A model generated the notes under the pieces. The model had not been told where the DNA came from and did not search any database. It worked only from the letters and a program-made list of their open reading frames with translations. Position numbers and translations under genes: made by a program. 64,000 nucleotides of DNA, taken from positions 1-64,000 of the forward strand of contig JASFHF010000006.1 in assembly GCA_050123375.1 (NCBI GenBank), read 5' to 3'. The first letter of the stretch is position 1. Each line of letters opens with the position of its first letter. This document shows, one piece after another, positions 34,128 to 42,599 of the stretch. Origin of the DNA: JASFHF01 sp050123375 (GTDB taxonomy: Bacteria > Pseudomonadota > Gammaproteobacteria > UBA12402).

Positions 34128-34152
34128 ATTAATTAATTTTGGAGTAAGTCTA

Positions 34153-34782
34153 ATGAAAAAGCAAGTTGTGCGTGCCATGCAGCGTGATTCAGATGTCGAA
34201 ATTATATCACACGAAATTCCATTTCAAGGGTATTTTAGGGTAGAAAAATATAAGCTGCGTCATAAATTATTTGCGGGAAATTGGGGTCAGCCAATGGAGC
34301 GTGAAGTATTTGAGCGAGGACATGCAGCAGCGGTTTTACCTTATGATCCCAAGTTAAACAAAGTAGTTTTAATTGAGCAATTTCGTATTGGCGCTTTGCG
34401 GGATGAATGTAGTCCGTGGTTGTTAGAGGTTGTTGCTGGTGTTATTGATCATGGTGAAACGCCTACTGAAGTTTGCAGAAGAGAAGCGGAAGAAGAAGCA
34501 GGATTAAAAATATTGGAATTAATACCAATTTCGCATTATTGGGTTAGCCCAGGTGGTTGTACTGAGTCTATGGATCTTTTTTGCGGAAAGGTTGATGCGA
34601 GTCAAGCCGGTGGCATCCATGGTTTGGATCATGAGAATGAGGATATTAAAGTCCATGTTTTTGATATTCAGGATGCTTTTGAGATGGTGCGTTCGGGAAA
34701 AATAAATAATCAGCCAGCGATTATAGCGTTGCAATGGTTAGAGCTTATGCTAATAAAAAATTCAGAGTTACTCGGGACGTGA
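34153..34782 (+). CDS. nudF: ADP-ribose pyrophosphatase (Nudix)
   Basis: 209 residues. It hydrolyses ADP-ribose to AMP and ribose-5-phosphate. The Nudix box is complete: G-x5-E-x7-REAEEEAGL beginning GVIDHGETPTEVCRREAEEE. FERGHAAAVLPYDPKLNKVVL and QFRIGALRDECSPWLLEVVAG match the NudF/TrgB type. TTTTGGAGTAAGTCTA leads the ATG. The last codons (GGG ACG TGA) belong to a family A repeat, so that element has supplied the final residues and stop codon. Confidence 0.94.
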   Translation: MKKQVVRAMQRDSDVEIISHEIPFQGYFRVEKYKLRHKLFAGNWGQPMEREVFERGHAAAVLPYDPKLNKVVLIEQFRIGALRDECSPWLLEVVAGVIDHGETPTEVCRREAEEEAGLKILELIPISHYWVSPGGCTESMDLFCGKVDASQAGGIHGLDHENEDIKVHVFDIQDAFEMVRSGKINNQPAIIALQWLELMLIKNSELLGT

Positions 34783-35007
34783 GCTTTACATAGTTATGGG
34801 ATAATTAGTTAGTTTTTGCAAGGGACGGAGCTTTACATGATTACAAAGCAACAAGCATGGCCTTGTAATTATGTAAAGCTCACGTCCCGACTACTTCATG
34901 CTTTGTAATCATGTAAAGCTCACGTCCCGACTACTTCATGCTTGTAATCATGTAAAGCTCACGTCCCGACTACTTCATGCTTTGTAATCATGTAAAGCTC
35001 CGTCCCC
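34774..35007. repeat. Family A cluster with 39-40 bp tandem half-sites
   Basis: It begins inside the nudF stop, contains one full hairpin (from about 34823), then three right half-sites starting at 34889, 34929 and 34968, each ACTACTTCATGC(T)TTGTAA TCATGTAAAGCTCACGTCCCG. It is followed at 35007 by the terminal motif (ATTATGAAAGAACTGAGATATA). It occupies nearly the whole 300-bp gap to the next gene; no gene is seen. Confidence 0.92.
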
Positions 35008-35040
35008 CTGAGATATTATGAAAGAACTGAGATATAAAAA

Positions 35041-35065
35041 AAAGCCGGTCGATATGACCGGCTTT
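35041..35065 (-). terminator. Rho-independent terminator of the H1-like gene
   Basis: AAAGCCGGTC (35041-35050) and GACCGGCTTT (35056-35065) pair perfectly with a GATAT loop. On the minus strand the stem is followed by a run of T (the A-run at 35034-35040). It stands 18 bases past the stop codon. Confidence 0.92.
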
Positions 35066-35082
35066 ATATCATAAAATAAAGA

Positions 35083-35361
35083 TTATTTCTTTGTTTTACG
35101 ACGACGTTTTACACGTCTTTTTGGAGCTTTTTTTGCTACTTTTCTTTTCGTAGCTTTTCTTTTAGTAGTTTTTCTCTTGGTAGTTTTTCTTTTAGTAGCT
35201 TTTCTCTTCGTTGCTTTTCTTTTTTTAGCAACTCTCTTTTTAGGTTTGCTAGCTTTTTTGATTCTCTTTTCAAGAGATTTTACTTTTGCTTTGGCTTTTT
35301 TAAGCTGAGTTTTCAGCTTTTTAACCGCCATACTATGTTTAGTTTTTTTGGCTTTTGGCAT
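35083..35361 (-). CDS. Histone H1-like Lys/Arg-rich DNA-binding protein
   Basis: 92 residues, about half of them Lys or Arg. A short helical N-terminal part (KKLKTQLKKAKAKVKSLEKR) is followed by repeats of KRKATKRKTTK type and a KRRVKRRRKTKK end. It resembles the Hc1/Hq1-type nucleoid proteins of Coxiella and Chlamydia, and other H1-like bacterial proteins. GGAGAATGAGTT precedes the ATG. It has its own strong promoter (35443-35470) and terminator, so it is probably abundant and separately regulated. Chromatin condensation in a dormant stage is inference. Confidence 0.85.
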   Translation of the reverse strand: MPKAKKTKHSMAVKKLKTQLKKAKAKVKSLEKRIKKASKPKKRVAKKRKATKRKATKRKTTKRKTTKRKATKRKVAKKAPKRRVKRRRKTKK

Positions 35362-35442
35362 AACTCATTCTCCATGTTGGTTGATATAAAAATTTGCATT
35401 TTTCAATGCAAGTGATCGGGCATTTCGCAACCGTCAATTTTA

Positions 35443-35470
35443 ATTATACATTGATTATGATGGATATCAA
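35443..35470 (-). promoter_or_regulatory. Promoter of the H1-like gene
   Basis: On the minus strand: -35 TTGATA (35470-35465), spacer 16 bp, -10 TATAAT (35448-35443), a near-consensus sigma-70 promoter. It gives a leader of about 75 bases before the ATG at 35361. Confidence 0.75.
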
Positions 35471-35515
35471 TTCTTTATTTTTATTTTTTTCAATTTTTTC
35501 AAGGAATTGGTAATT

Positions 35516-36889
35516 TTAGATGAAAACGTCATGTTCACCATTTTCAATTTTCTGTAACATTGTTTCCGTGAATGCTCGTTGTTTTGTTGGCATAGTAGAA
35601 ATTTCTTGTTGAATTAATTGTTCGCCAATCTTTTTGGTGCTTTTGCTCGCATAATCTGATAAATATTCTTTGAATGTTACTAAAGCATTTGGGGCGCACA
35701 TATCTTTTATTTTACCTGGTTTGGCTAAATCCATAAAATCGTGGCCAGTACGTCCTAAACGATAACAAGCGGTACAAAAGCTTGGTATATAACCCATCGA
35801 GGCAACATCTGCAATTACTTCGTCTAAACTGCGGTGATCTCCAAGTGAAAATTGACTCGCATTTTGTTTTTGTTCTGAATATCCTCCGGGATTTGTTCGA
35901 CTGCCGGCAGAAATTTGTGAAACGCCAAGTGCTAAAGCTTTACGTCGTGTTTGCGGAGTTTCGCGTGTCGATAAAATAATTCCGGTATAAGGAACTGCAA
36001 TTCGTAAGATTGCAATTAATTTGGCAAAATTTTCGTCAGAAACTGGATTTGGAGGATTACTTGATAATTCTGAACCAAATGCTGGTTCTAATCTTGGTAC
36101 GCTAATTGTATGCGGGCCAACGCCGTAAGTTTTATTTAGATGTTCGGCATGTTGAATTAATGCTAATAATTCAAATCGCCAATCTGCAAGTCCGAATAAT
36201 ACTCCGATACCAACATCATCAATATCAGCTTGCATCGCACGATCCATTGCTTCAATTCGCCAATCATAATTGGATTTTTTTCCAGATGGATGAACTTTTT
36301 GATAAATTTCACGATGATAAGTTTCTTGAAAGACGATATAAGTGCCAATGTTTTCAGCTTTCAATTGACGAAATTCTTCGATAGTAAGCGGTGCAATTTC
36401 GACATTCAAACGGCGGATTTCACCATGCTTGGTTTTGGTTTTATAAACAGTGCGGATTGATTCAAGGACGTATTCCAAAGCATTGTCGCTTTGTTCTTCA
36501 CCGGTTAGCAATAAAATACGTTTGTGTCCTTGATTGATTAAATTAGTGGTTTCTGCAGCAATTTCGTTTTGGGAAAGTGCGCGGCGTTTTAATCCTGAGT
36601 TGGTTTTGCGGAAAGCGCAATATGCACAATCATTAGAGCAAAAATTAGAGATATATAAAGGGGCGAAAATCACCAGTCTTTTGCCGTAAATAATGTTTTT
36701 GATTTTTTCGGCCGTGTGAAATAGTTCTTGAGTAAGCTCAGGATCGCGGATTAAGGTGAGCATTGCGACTTCATCATAATCCAAGCCTTGTAATTCTAAG
36801 GCTTTAGTTAGGATAGCACGGATATGCCCTGAGTCGATTTTAGTGTGTTTTTCTAGAGAGTCGATAATTTTGCGTTCGTTAATGATCAT
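35516..36889 (-). CDS. hydG: Radical SAM HydG ([FeFe]-hydrogenase maturase, tyrosine lyase)
   Basis: 457 residues from the ATG at 36889; a longer frame would overlap the divergent parE start. It cleaves tyrosine and builds the Fe(CO)(CN) unit for the H-cluster. Radical-SAM Cys residues are in FCSNDCAYCAF (CX3CX2C). The C-terminal CTACYRLGRTG...KDMC is exactly CX2CX22C, the auxiliary-cluster motif that separates HydG from its relative ThiH. LNVEIAPLTIEEF and YHPSGKKSNYDWR fit the family. No hydE, hydF or hydrogenase is in the window. PFOR lies about 19 kb away, so a hydrogen-evolving route is possible. Confidence 0.9.
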   Translation of the reverse strand: MIINERKIIDSLEKHTKIDSGHIRAILTKALELQGLDYDEVAMLTLIRDPELTQELFHTAEKIKNIIYGKRLVIFAPLYISNFCSNDCAYCAFRKTNSGLKRRALSQNEIAAETTNLINQGHKRILLLTGEEQSDNALEYVLESIRTVYKTKTKHGEIRRLNVEIAPLTIEEFRQLKAENIGTYIVFQETYHREIYQKVHPSGKKSNYDWRIEAMDRAMQADIDDVGIGVLFGLADWRFELLALIQHAEHLNKTYGVGPHTISVPRLEPAFGSELSSNPPNPVSDENFAKLIAILRIAVPYTGIILSTRETPQTRRKALALGVSQISAGSRTNPGGYSEQKQNASQFSLGDHRSLDEVIADVASMGYIPSFCTACYRLGRTGHDFMDLAKPGKIKDMCAPNALVTFKEYLSDYASKSTKKIGEQLIQQEISTMPTKQRAFTETMLQKIENGEHDVFI

Positions 36890-36960
36890 AATATACTTTT
36901 TGTTTGTTATGTTATAAAATTTTTGGATTGCATGAGGATAATAACCAATAGGAGCACAAA

Positions 36961-38847
36961 ATGCCAGCAAAATACAATGCTGAAGATATAGAAGTATTGA
37001 GCGGTTTAGATCCGGTAAAGCGTCGTCCTGGTATGTATACTGATACCACGAGTCCAGATCATTTAGCTTATGAAGTTATTGATAATAGTGTTGATGAGGC
37101 AATTGCGGGATTTGCTACTGAAGTGATAGTGACTTTATATCGGGATGGATCAATGGCAGTTGTTGATAATGGCCGTGGTATGCCGGTTGATATTCACCCA
37201 GAAGAGAAAATTACAGGGGTTGAGCTGATTCTGACGCGTTTGCATGCTGGCGGTAAGTTTTCTGATAAAAATTACCAGTTTTCAGGCGGTTTACATGGAG
37301 TGGGTGTTTCTGTAGTTAATGCTTTGTCGAGCCGCTTAGAAGTTAAAATTAAGCGTGATGGTAAGAAATACGAAATGTCATTCCTGCAAGGCGAAAAGGT
37401 TGCTGAATTAGGAGAGGTTGGAACGGCAGCCAAACGTGATACTGGAACCGAAATTAGATTTTGGCCGGATAAGCAATATTTTGATTCGTTAAAATTTTCT
37501 CTTCCTAAATTGAAACGTTTATTGCGGGCAAAGGCGGTATTATGTTCTGGTTTGCGGACGGTTTTTATTGATGAAAAAACAGGTAAACAAGAAGAATGGC
37601 AATATGATGATGGTTTGTCAGATTATTTGTTAACGGATTTGGCTGGATATGAACGTTTGCCGCTTGATCCAATTCTTGGATCTTGTTCCGGGGATAATCA
37701 GTCAGCAGATTGGGCGATATTATGGTTGCCGGAAGGTGGAGATGTGACCGCAGAAAGTTATGTTAATTTGGTGCCGACTCCTGCTGGTGGTTCGCATGTA
37801 ACTGGATTTCGTTCTGGACTTTTGGAAGCGGTGCGTGAATTTTGCGAATTCCGTGATTTGTTACCCAGAGGGGTGAAATTATCTGCAGAAGATGTTTGGA
37901 GTGATTGCTGTTATATTTTATCGGTTAAAATGCATGACCCGCAATTTGCCGGCCAAACCAAAGAACGGCTTAATTCGCGGGAGTGTGGAAGTTTTGTTTC
38001 AGGTGTTACGAAAGATTCTTTTGGTTTGTGGTTAAATCAGCATGTTCAGCTTGGTGAGAATATAGCGGAGCTTGTAATTAACAAAGCACAAAAAAGACTG
38101 CGTGCCGCCAAGAAAGTCACACGAAAAAAAGTAACAGTTGGTCCAGCTTTACCAGGAAAATTAGCAGATTGTTCTTCAGAGGATATGTCACGTACCGAAT
38201 TATTTTTGGTTGAAGGGGATTCCGCAGGTGGTTCAGCCAAACAGGCGCGTGATCGGGAATTTCAGGCAGTGATGCCGTTGCGCGGCAAGATTTTAAATAC
38301 CTGGGAAGTTGATTCTAATCAAGTTTTGGCGTCACAAGAAGTACATGATATTGCAGTAGCTTTGGGAATTGATCCTGGTTCTGATAATTTAAGTGGTTTA
38401 CGTTATGGCAAGGTTTGCATTTTAGCTGATGCTGATTCGGATGGCTTGCATATTGCCACTTTGTTAAGCGCATTATTCGTGAAGCATTTTCCAAAATTAG
38501 TAGCTAAAGGTCATGTTTATGTTGCGATGCCGCCTTTGTATCGAATTGATGTGGGTAAAGAAGTTTTTTATGCGTTAGATGAATCAGAGAAAGAAGGGGT
38601 TTTGGAACGTATTGCGGCCGAGAAGAAAAAAGGTAAAGTAAATGTGCAGCGATTTAAAGGTTTGGGTGAGATGAATCCATTGCAGTTGCGTGAAACTACC
38701 ATGGCGCCGGATACACGGCGTTTGGTACAACTTACGATTGAAGAAAAAGATAAGGCGCATAAGGTTATGGATATGTTATTAGCGAAGAAACGAGCATCTG
38801 ATCGTAAGAAGTGGTTAGAAGATAAGGGTGACTTAGCGGAGATGTAA
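36961..38847 (+). CDS. parE: DNA topoisomerase IV subunit B
   Basis: 628 residues, full length. The ATPase subunit of topo IV, which decatenates daughter chromosomes. GHKL motifs are EVIDNSVDEAIAG, DNGRGMPVDIHP and GGLHGVGVSVVNAL. The TOPRIM part has FLVEGDSAGGSAKQARDREFQ and ADADSDGLHI, and the C-terminus has VQRFKGLGEMNPLQL. The ParE-type sequence and length (not the longer GyrB) decide the call. AGGAGCACAAA precedes the ATG. parC is not next to it. Confidence 0.97.
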   Translation: MPAKYNAEDIEVLSGLDPVKRRPGMYTDTTSPDHLAYEVIDNSVDEAIAGFATEVIVTLYRDGSMAVVDNGRGMPVDIHPEEKITGVELILTRLHAGGKFSDKNYQFSGGLHGVGVSVVNALSSRLEVKIKRDGKKYEMSFLQGEKVAELGEVGTAAKRDTGTEIRFWPDKQYFDSLKFSLPKLKRLLRAKAVLCSGLRTVFIDEKTGKQEEWQYDDGLSDYLLTDLAGYERLPLDPILGSCSGDNQSADWAILWLPEGGDVTAESYVNLVPTPAGGSHVTGFRSGLLEAVREFCEFRDLLPRGVKLSAEDVWSDCCYILSVKMHDPQFAGQTKERLNSRECGSFVSGVTKDSFGLWLNQHVQLGENIAELVINKAQKRLRAAKKVTRKKVTVGPALPGKLADCSSEDMSRTELFLVEGDSAGGSAKQARDREFQAVMPLRGKILNTWEVDSNQVLASQEVHDIAVALGIDPGSDNLSGLRYGKVCILADADSDGLHIATLLSALFVKHFPKLVAKGHVYVAMPPLYRIDVGKEVFYALDESEKEGVLERIAAEKKKGKVNVQRFKGLGEMNPLQLRETTMAPDTRRLVQLTIEEKDKAHKVMDMLLAKKRASDRKKWLEDKGDLAEM

Positions 38848-38855
38848 GATAGTTG

Positions 38856-38958
38856 TCGGGTCGGGTCTTTACTAATTACAGGAAATTGGCGGGACGTGAG
38901 CTATTACATAATTACAAGGCCATGTTTGTTGCCTTGTAATATGTAAAGCTCCGTCCCC
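38856..38958. repeat. Family A repeat between parE and the folate cyclo-ligase gene
   Basis: GGGTCGGGTCTTTACTAATT is followed by a hairpin GGGACGTGAGCTATTACAT...ATATGTAAAGCTCCGTCCCC. Next come the terminal motif (ACTATGTGAGAGCTGATATA) and a stray GGGGTTTTTACATAATTACA just before the start codon. Confidence 0.85.
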
Positions 38959-39032
38959 TAAAGAAACTATGTGAGAGCTGATATATAAATAAAAAAGTGG
39001 GGTTTTTACATAATTACAAAATATACGAATAT

Positions 39033-39698
39033 ATGATTGATATACGTCAACAACTACGACAAACAGCAAAAGCTAAGCGTGCAGCATTAAGTGCTGTCGA
39101 ACGCCAGGAGAAATCAGTTAAAATCGCACAACATATTATTAATTCCGATTTATTTAAATCAAGTCAGCATATCGCATGTTACATGGCAAAAGGCGCTGAA
39201 GTTAATTTGCAGGAAGTTATTGAAAATATTTTGTCTACACAAATGCCGTCATCCCGCGGCTTGACCGCGGGATCCAAAAAATATCGCAATTTAGCGCTGG
39301 ATCCCGCGGTTAAACCGCGGGATGACAATGATAGTATAAAACATTGTTATTTGCCATTAATTCGTCAAGGTAAATCAGAATTGTATTTTATAGAATATCT
39401 AACTGGTGATGATTTACAAGTTGGCAGTTTTAAAATTTTAGAACCAAAATTTGATAAGCAAAAATTAATTACGCCGGAAGATTTGGATTTAGTTTTAATG
39501 CCGTTGGCTGCTTTTGATATGCATGGTAACCGGCTTGGAATGGGTGGTGGTTATTATGACCGCACTTTTGCGCGAACGAGTCATCCTATGCTAATCGGTG
39601 TTGCTTATACTTGTCAGGAAGTTCCACAAATTGCAGCAGAACCTTGGGATGTTAAATTGCATGGAGTGGTGACGGAAGAAGGTTTTAAGATTTTTTAG
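39033..39698 (+). CDS. 5-formyltetrahydrofolate cyclo-ligase
   Basis: 221 residues from the ATG at 39033 (MIDIRQQLRQTAKAKRAAL); a GTG 36 bp earlier lies in repeat-derived sequence. It converts 5-formyl-THF to 5,10-methenyl-THF with ATP. The signature GMGGGYYDRTF is intact, as is LVLMPLAAFDMHGNRLG. Residues about 70-101 are encoded by a palindromic element (39248-39326) and have no counterpart in the family. The gene is convergent with the next, overlapping 14 bases at the ends. Confidence 0.93.
   Translation: MIDIRQQLRQTAKAKRAALSAVERQEKSVKIAQHIINSDLFKSSQHIACYMAKGAEVNLQEVIENILSTQMPSSRGLTAGSKKYRNLALDPAVKPRDDNDSIKHCYLPLIRQGKSELYFIEYLTGDDLQVGSFKILEPKFDKQKLITPEDLDLVLMPLAAFDMHGNRLGMGGGYYDRTFARTSHPMLIGVAYTCQEVPQIAAEPWDVKLHGVVTEEGFKIF
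39248..39326 (+). repeat. Palindromic element inserted in frame in the folate cyclo-ligase gene
   Basis: GTCATCCCGCGG at the left end and CCGCGGGATGAC at the right are exact complements, with inner GGATCC pairs and an A-rich centre. The reading frame passes through without a stop, giving SSRGLTAGSKKY and LDPAVKPRDD. The latter peptide (DPAVKPRDD) is identical to part of the rsmA insertion, showing the same frame and orientation were used. Confidence 0.9.
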
Positions 39699-40839
39699 TT
39701 TTTTTAAGATAGTTTTTGTAATTAAGTATTTTAATTTGTTCGGTATATGGAATATCTTTGCCGTTATAAAGCAAATAGCCATGATCATTTGGTTTCAGTA
39801 AGTCTTCTATAGCTTTAATCATGCGGGGGTGGAAAGTTTCACCGCTTTTGATTTCAAACAAATCTCTATGGGTTTTGTAGTCGATAATTAAATCTATTTC
39901 AATTCCGTGGGTAGTGCGGTAATAAAATAGTTCGGTATGTGTATCATTGTGTTTTTTGCGCTTTAAAATTTCACTAATAATATAATTTTCAAATAAACTG
40001 CCTGCCATAGGTCCTTGATAAAGTTGTTTGGTGTTTTCAATGCCTGTTAAATAGGAAACTATGCCAGTGTCATAAAAAAATATTTTTGGACTTTTCACAA
40101 TACGCTTGCCGTAATTATTATAATATGGTGGTAATAAAAAAATAATATATGAAGCTTCAAGAATCGAAATCCATTGTTTGATAGTTTTTACATCTACACC
40201 TAAATCGTTAGCATAATGGGAAAAGTTCATTAATTGGCCGGTGTTAGCAGCTAATAAACTTATTAAGCGTCTAAAGTCTCGAATGTTTCCAATATTGCTT
40301 AATGTTTTTACGTCTTTGGTAAGGTATGTCTCAAGATATGATGAATACCATGGTTTGAATAATTTATATTTTTTTTCTACTAACTCAGGGTAGCATCCTT
40401 TAACAATTGCATCGTCGTGTAAGTTATTAGGTATTTCGTTAAATTGATATGGCAATAAAGTTAACAAGCCGATGCGTCCAGCTAATGTTTCGGTAATGCC
40501 TTTAACAAAGTTGAATTGACTAGATCCGGTTAATATAAATTTCCCATGATTAGCTCGGTCATTATCAACCGCAATTTTTATGTAATTAAATATTTCAGGT
40601 GCTTTTTGTACCTCATCGAAAATTATTTTGTTATTATAAATTCGCATAAAACGTTCAGGATCATTTTGAAACATATCGATTGTTTGGTAATCATCAAAAG
40701 TAACATATTGATAATTTGGCATAGAATGCAATAGCATAGTCGATTTACCAGATTGGCGTGGGCCGGTAATGCCAATTACAGAGAAAAAATCCACATATTC
40801 ATTTAAGCTAGTTTCAAGCACACGGTGGGTATACGGCAT
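39685..40839 (-). CDS. AAA ATPase with DUF4143 (archaeal-type)
   Basis: 384 residues. Residues 1 to about 130 are an AAA+ domain: Walker A GPRQSGKST, Walker B KIIFDEVQ, then sensor GKFILTGSSQF. The C-terminal half is DUF4143 (LETYLTKDVKTLSNIGNIRDF, SLFENYIISEILKRK and YRTTHGIEIDLIIDY), a likely nuclease-like fold ending in FEIKSGE. Often found as a solitary accessory gene spread by transfer. The last 14 bases overlap the convergent cyclo-ligase gene. GGAGATATGAA-type ribosome site. Confidence 0.9.
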   Translation of the reverse strand: MPYTHRVLETSLNEYVDFFSVIGITGPRQSGKSTMLLHSMPNYQYVTFDDYQTIDMFQNDPERFMRIYNNKIIFDEVQKAPEIFNYIKIAVDNDRANHGKFILTGSSQFNFVKGITETLAGRIGLLTLLPYQFNEIPNNLHDDAIVKGCYPELVEKKYKLFKPWYSSYLETYLTKDVKTLSNIGNIRDFRRLISLLAANTGQLMNFSHYANDLGVDVKTIKQWISILEASYIIFLLPPYYNNYGKRIVKSPKIFFYDTGIVSYLTGIENTKQLYQGPMAGSLFENYIISEILKRKKHNDTHTELFYYRTTHGIEIDLIIDYKTHRDLFEIKSGETFHPRMIKAIEDLLKPNDHGYLLYNGKDIPYTEQIKILNYKNYLKKTKKS

Positions 40840-40899
40840 TTCATATCTCCTTGATTTATTGTTCTATTTTCGCATAATAAGTATTAAAATGCAACAAAA

Positions 40900-40940
40900 T
40901 CATGTGAAAATTTGGAGTACAATTCCAAATTTTCACATGA
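40900..40940. terminator. Perfect 16-bp hairpin between the GGDEF and DUF4143 genes
   Basis: TCATGTGAAAATTTGG (40900-40915) and its exact complement (40925-40940) flank a 9-base loop. It lies just past the diguanylate cyclase stop. There is no T-run, so it acts as a terminator only by inference; it could also be a short repeat. Confidence 0.45.
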
Positions 40941-40955
40941 TTTAGCATCTTGTAG

Positions 40956-42500
40956 CTAACTATCTGTCATTATCTGATTACGTCCGTTTGTTTTAGCACG
41001 GTAAAGTTGATGGTCGGCGCGATTGATAACGGCATCTATATTGGTATCATCTTTATGCCAAGAGCTTATGCCAATACTAACTGTAAGTGAGAAGAATTGC
41101 TGGTGATTGTCAATTAGCGGAATTTTTATTCGCGAAATTGCCTGATGCAGTCTTTTTGCTAAAACTGTTGCTTGTTCTAGCGATGTTTCTGGCATGATAA
41201 CTACAAATTCTTCTCCTCCAAATCTTGCAAAAATGTCGATTTTCCTGATAATGCTTTTAGTGACTTTGGTAATTGCAATTAAAGCTTGATCACCGTTTAA
41301 ATGTCCATAAGTATCATTAATTTTTTTAAAATAATCAATATCAATCATTTGTACTGAAAATGTTTTGCCGGTTCGTTTTGAACGCGAGCATTCTATAGCG
41401 CCTGCTTTTAGTAAAGATCGTCGATTGTAGATACCGGTCAATGGATCTATAGTTGCAAAAATTTTTAATTGTTGCTCATATTTGGCACGTTTTGCTCTTA
41501 ATAATGACCAAAATTGTGATATAAATATTATGGAGATAAGTAGTATTAAAAATATAATCAAATAATATTTCAGCGTGGTGGGTAATATTTGCTGCCAGCG
41601 TACACGCCATAATAAAGTCAAATTGAGATCACTATGTTGAAGAACAGATAATTTGGATGTAAAATTTTTAATGAAAAAAATGCCGTATCTTGTGTATAAT
41701 TTTGATAGTTGTTTTGTTGTTATAATATGTTCCCAAAGTTGCGGAAATATGGTTTTTATCATAATATTACGGCGTGATTGAAGCATGTTGCCCCATGTGT
41801 AATTTGTATTTGGCGCGATTAAAAAATAACCGTTTTTATCAATTAAAAATAAATTTCCGGGTATTAATGTAGTATCACGTTTTAAGTTATCAAGTAAATA
41901 TTGCGCGTTATAGTTTAAGATGATAACGCCAAGTTTTACTCCTTCTTTATTGTACACCGGCGTGCCAATACGTATCATGGGTCTAAATGGACGTTCGATT
42001 TTTTCGTGTTCTATGTTTAAATCAAGCGGAGAAAAATATACTTCATTATTGTTAAGTGCTGTAGATTTAGTAAAATAATACCGATACTTTTTATTCTGTA
42101 ATTGTTTTTTTGGTACAGCTTTGATTATTTTATTCCGATTATTAATTCTCGCTAATTCTTGTCCATCAGTTCCAATAAACCTAATTTGATCATATACTTT
42201 GCGATGTTTTGAAAGAGATAAAAAGGTTTTAGTTAAGTGTGTAATTAAACGATGAAATGGTTGTTGGCGATGATCCTCATATTCCATTTCTACTTCTTTT
42301 TTAAGAAAAAGTATATCTGATGTGATAGTATCAATTGTATTATTAAAAATTTGATTTTCTTTATCAATGGTTGATATTATTTTGTTAGAGACATTTTCCA
42401 TATGGTTTTTGATTTCAATATAACAAAATAAGGTAATGATTATGACAATGGTGATAGCTAAAGGCAGAAATATTTTTAGAAAGTACCTATGTTTTGGCAT
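40956..42500 (-). CDS. Membrane diguanylate cyclase with Cache-like sensor
   Basis: 514 residues. It makes cyclic di-GMP. An N-terminal helix (about 7-27) and a second at about 314-332 (YYLIIFLILLISIIFISQF) bound a periplasmic Cache-like domain with IRFIGTDGQELARIN and IGTPVYNKEGVKLGVIILNY. The GGDEF domain has the active motif GGEEF at 428-432. An RxxD inhibitory site (RKID, 419-422) stands five residues upstream, so product inhibition is expected. No EAL partner lies nearby. Confidence 0.93.
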   Translation of the reverse strand: MPKHRYFLKIFLPLAITIVIIITLFCYIEIKNHMENVSNKIISTIDKENQIFNNTIDTITSDILFLKKEVEMEYEDHRQQPFHRLITHLTKTFLSLSKHRKVYDQIRFIGTDGQELARINNRNKIIKAVPKKQLQNKKYRYYFTKSTALNNNEVYFSPLDLNIEHEKIERPFRPMIRIGTPVYNKEGVKLGVIILNYNAQYLLDNLKRDTTLIPGNLFLIDKNGYFLIAPNTNYTWGNMLQSRRNIMIKTIFPQLWEHIITTKQLSKLYTRYGIFFIKNFTSKLSVLQHSDLNLTLLWRVRWQQILPTTLKYYLIIFLILLISIIFISQFWSLLRAKRAKYEQQLKIFATIDPLTGIYNRRSLLKAGAIECSRSKRTGKTFSVQMIDIDYFKKINDTYGHLNGDQALIAITKVTKSIIRKIDIFARFGGEEFVVIMPETSLEQATVLAKRLHQAISRIKIPLIDNHQQFFSLTVSIGISSWHKDDTNIDAVINRADHQLYRAKTNGRNQIMTDS

Positions 42501-42599
42501 ATTAGCCGTCCAGTAATATTTTAGGGCTTACGCAAAAAGCGATCTGTTCTTTTCGCATCTTTTAAAATTATCGCATTCTCATTGTGCTCAGTCAAATTA

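Noticed and set aside
36890..36970. Longer HydG start
   Set aside because: It would overlap the parE start codon on the other strand and has no family support.
39033..39698. Frameshift or assembly error explaining the extra segment in the folate cyclo-ligase
   Set aside because: The reading frame is intact across the segment and the segment is a recognisable palindromic element found elsewhere.
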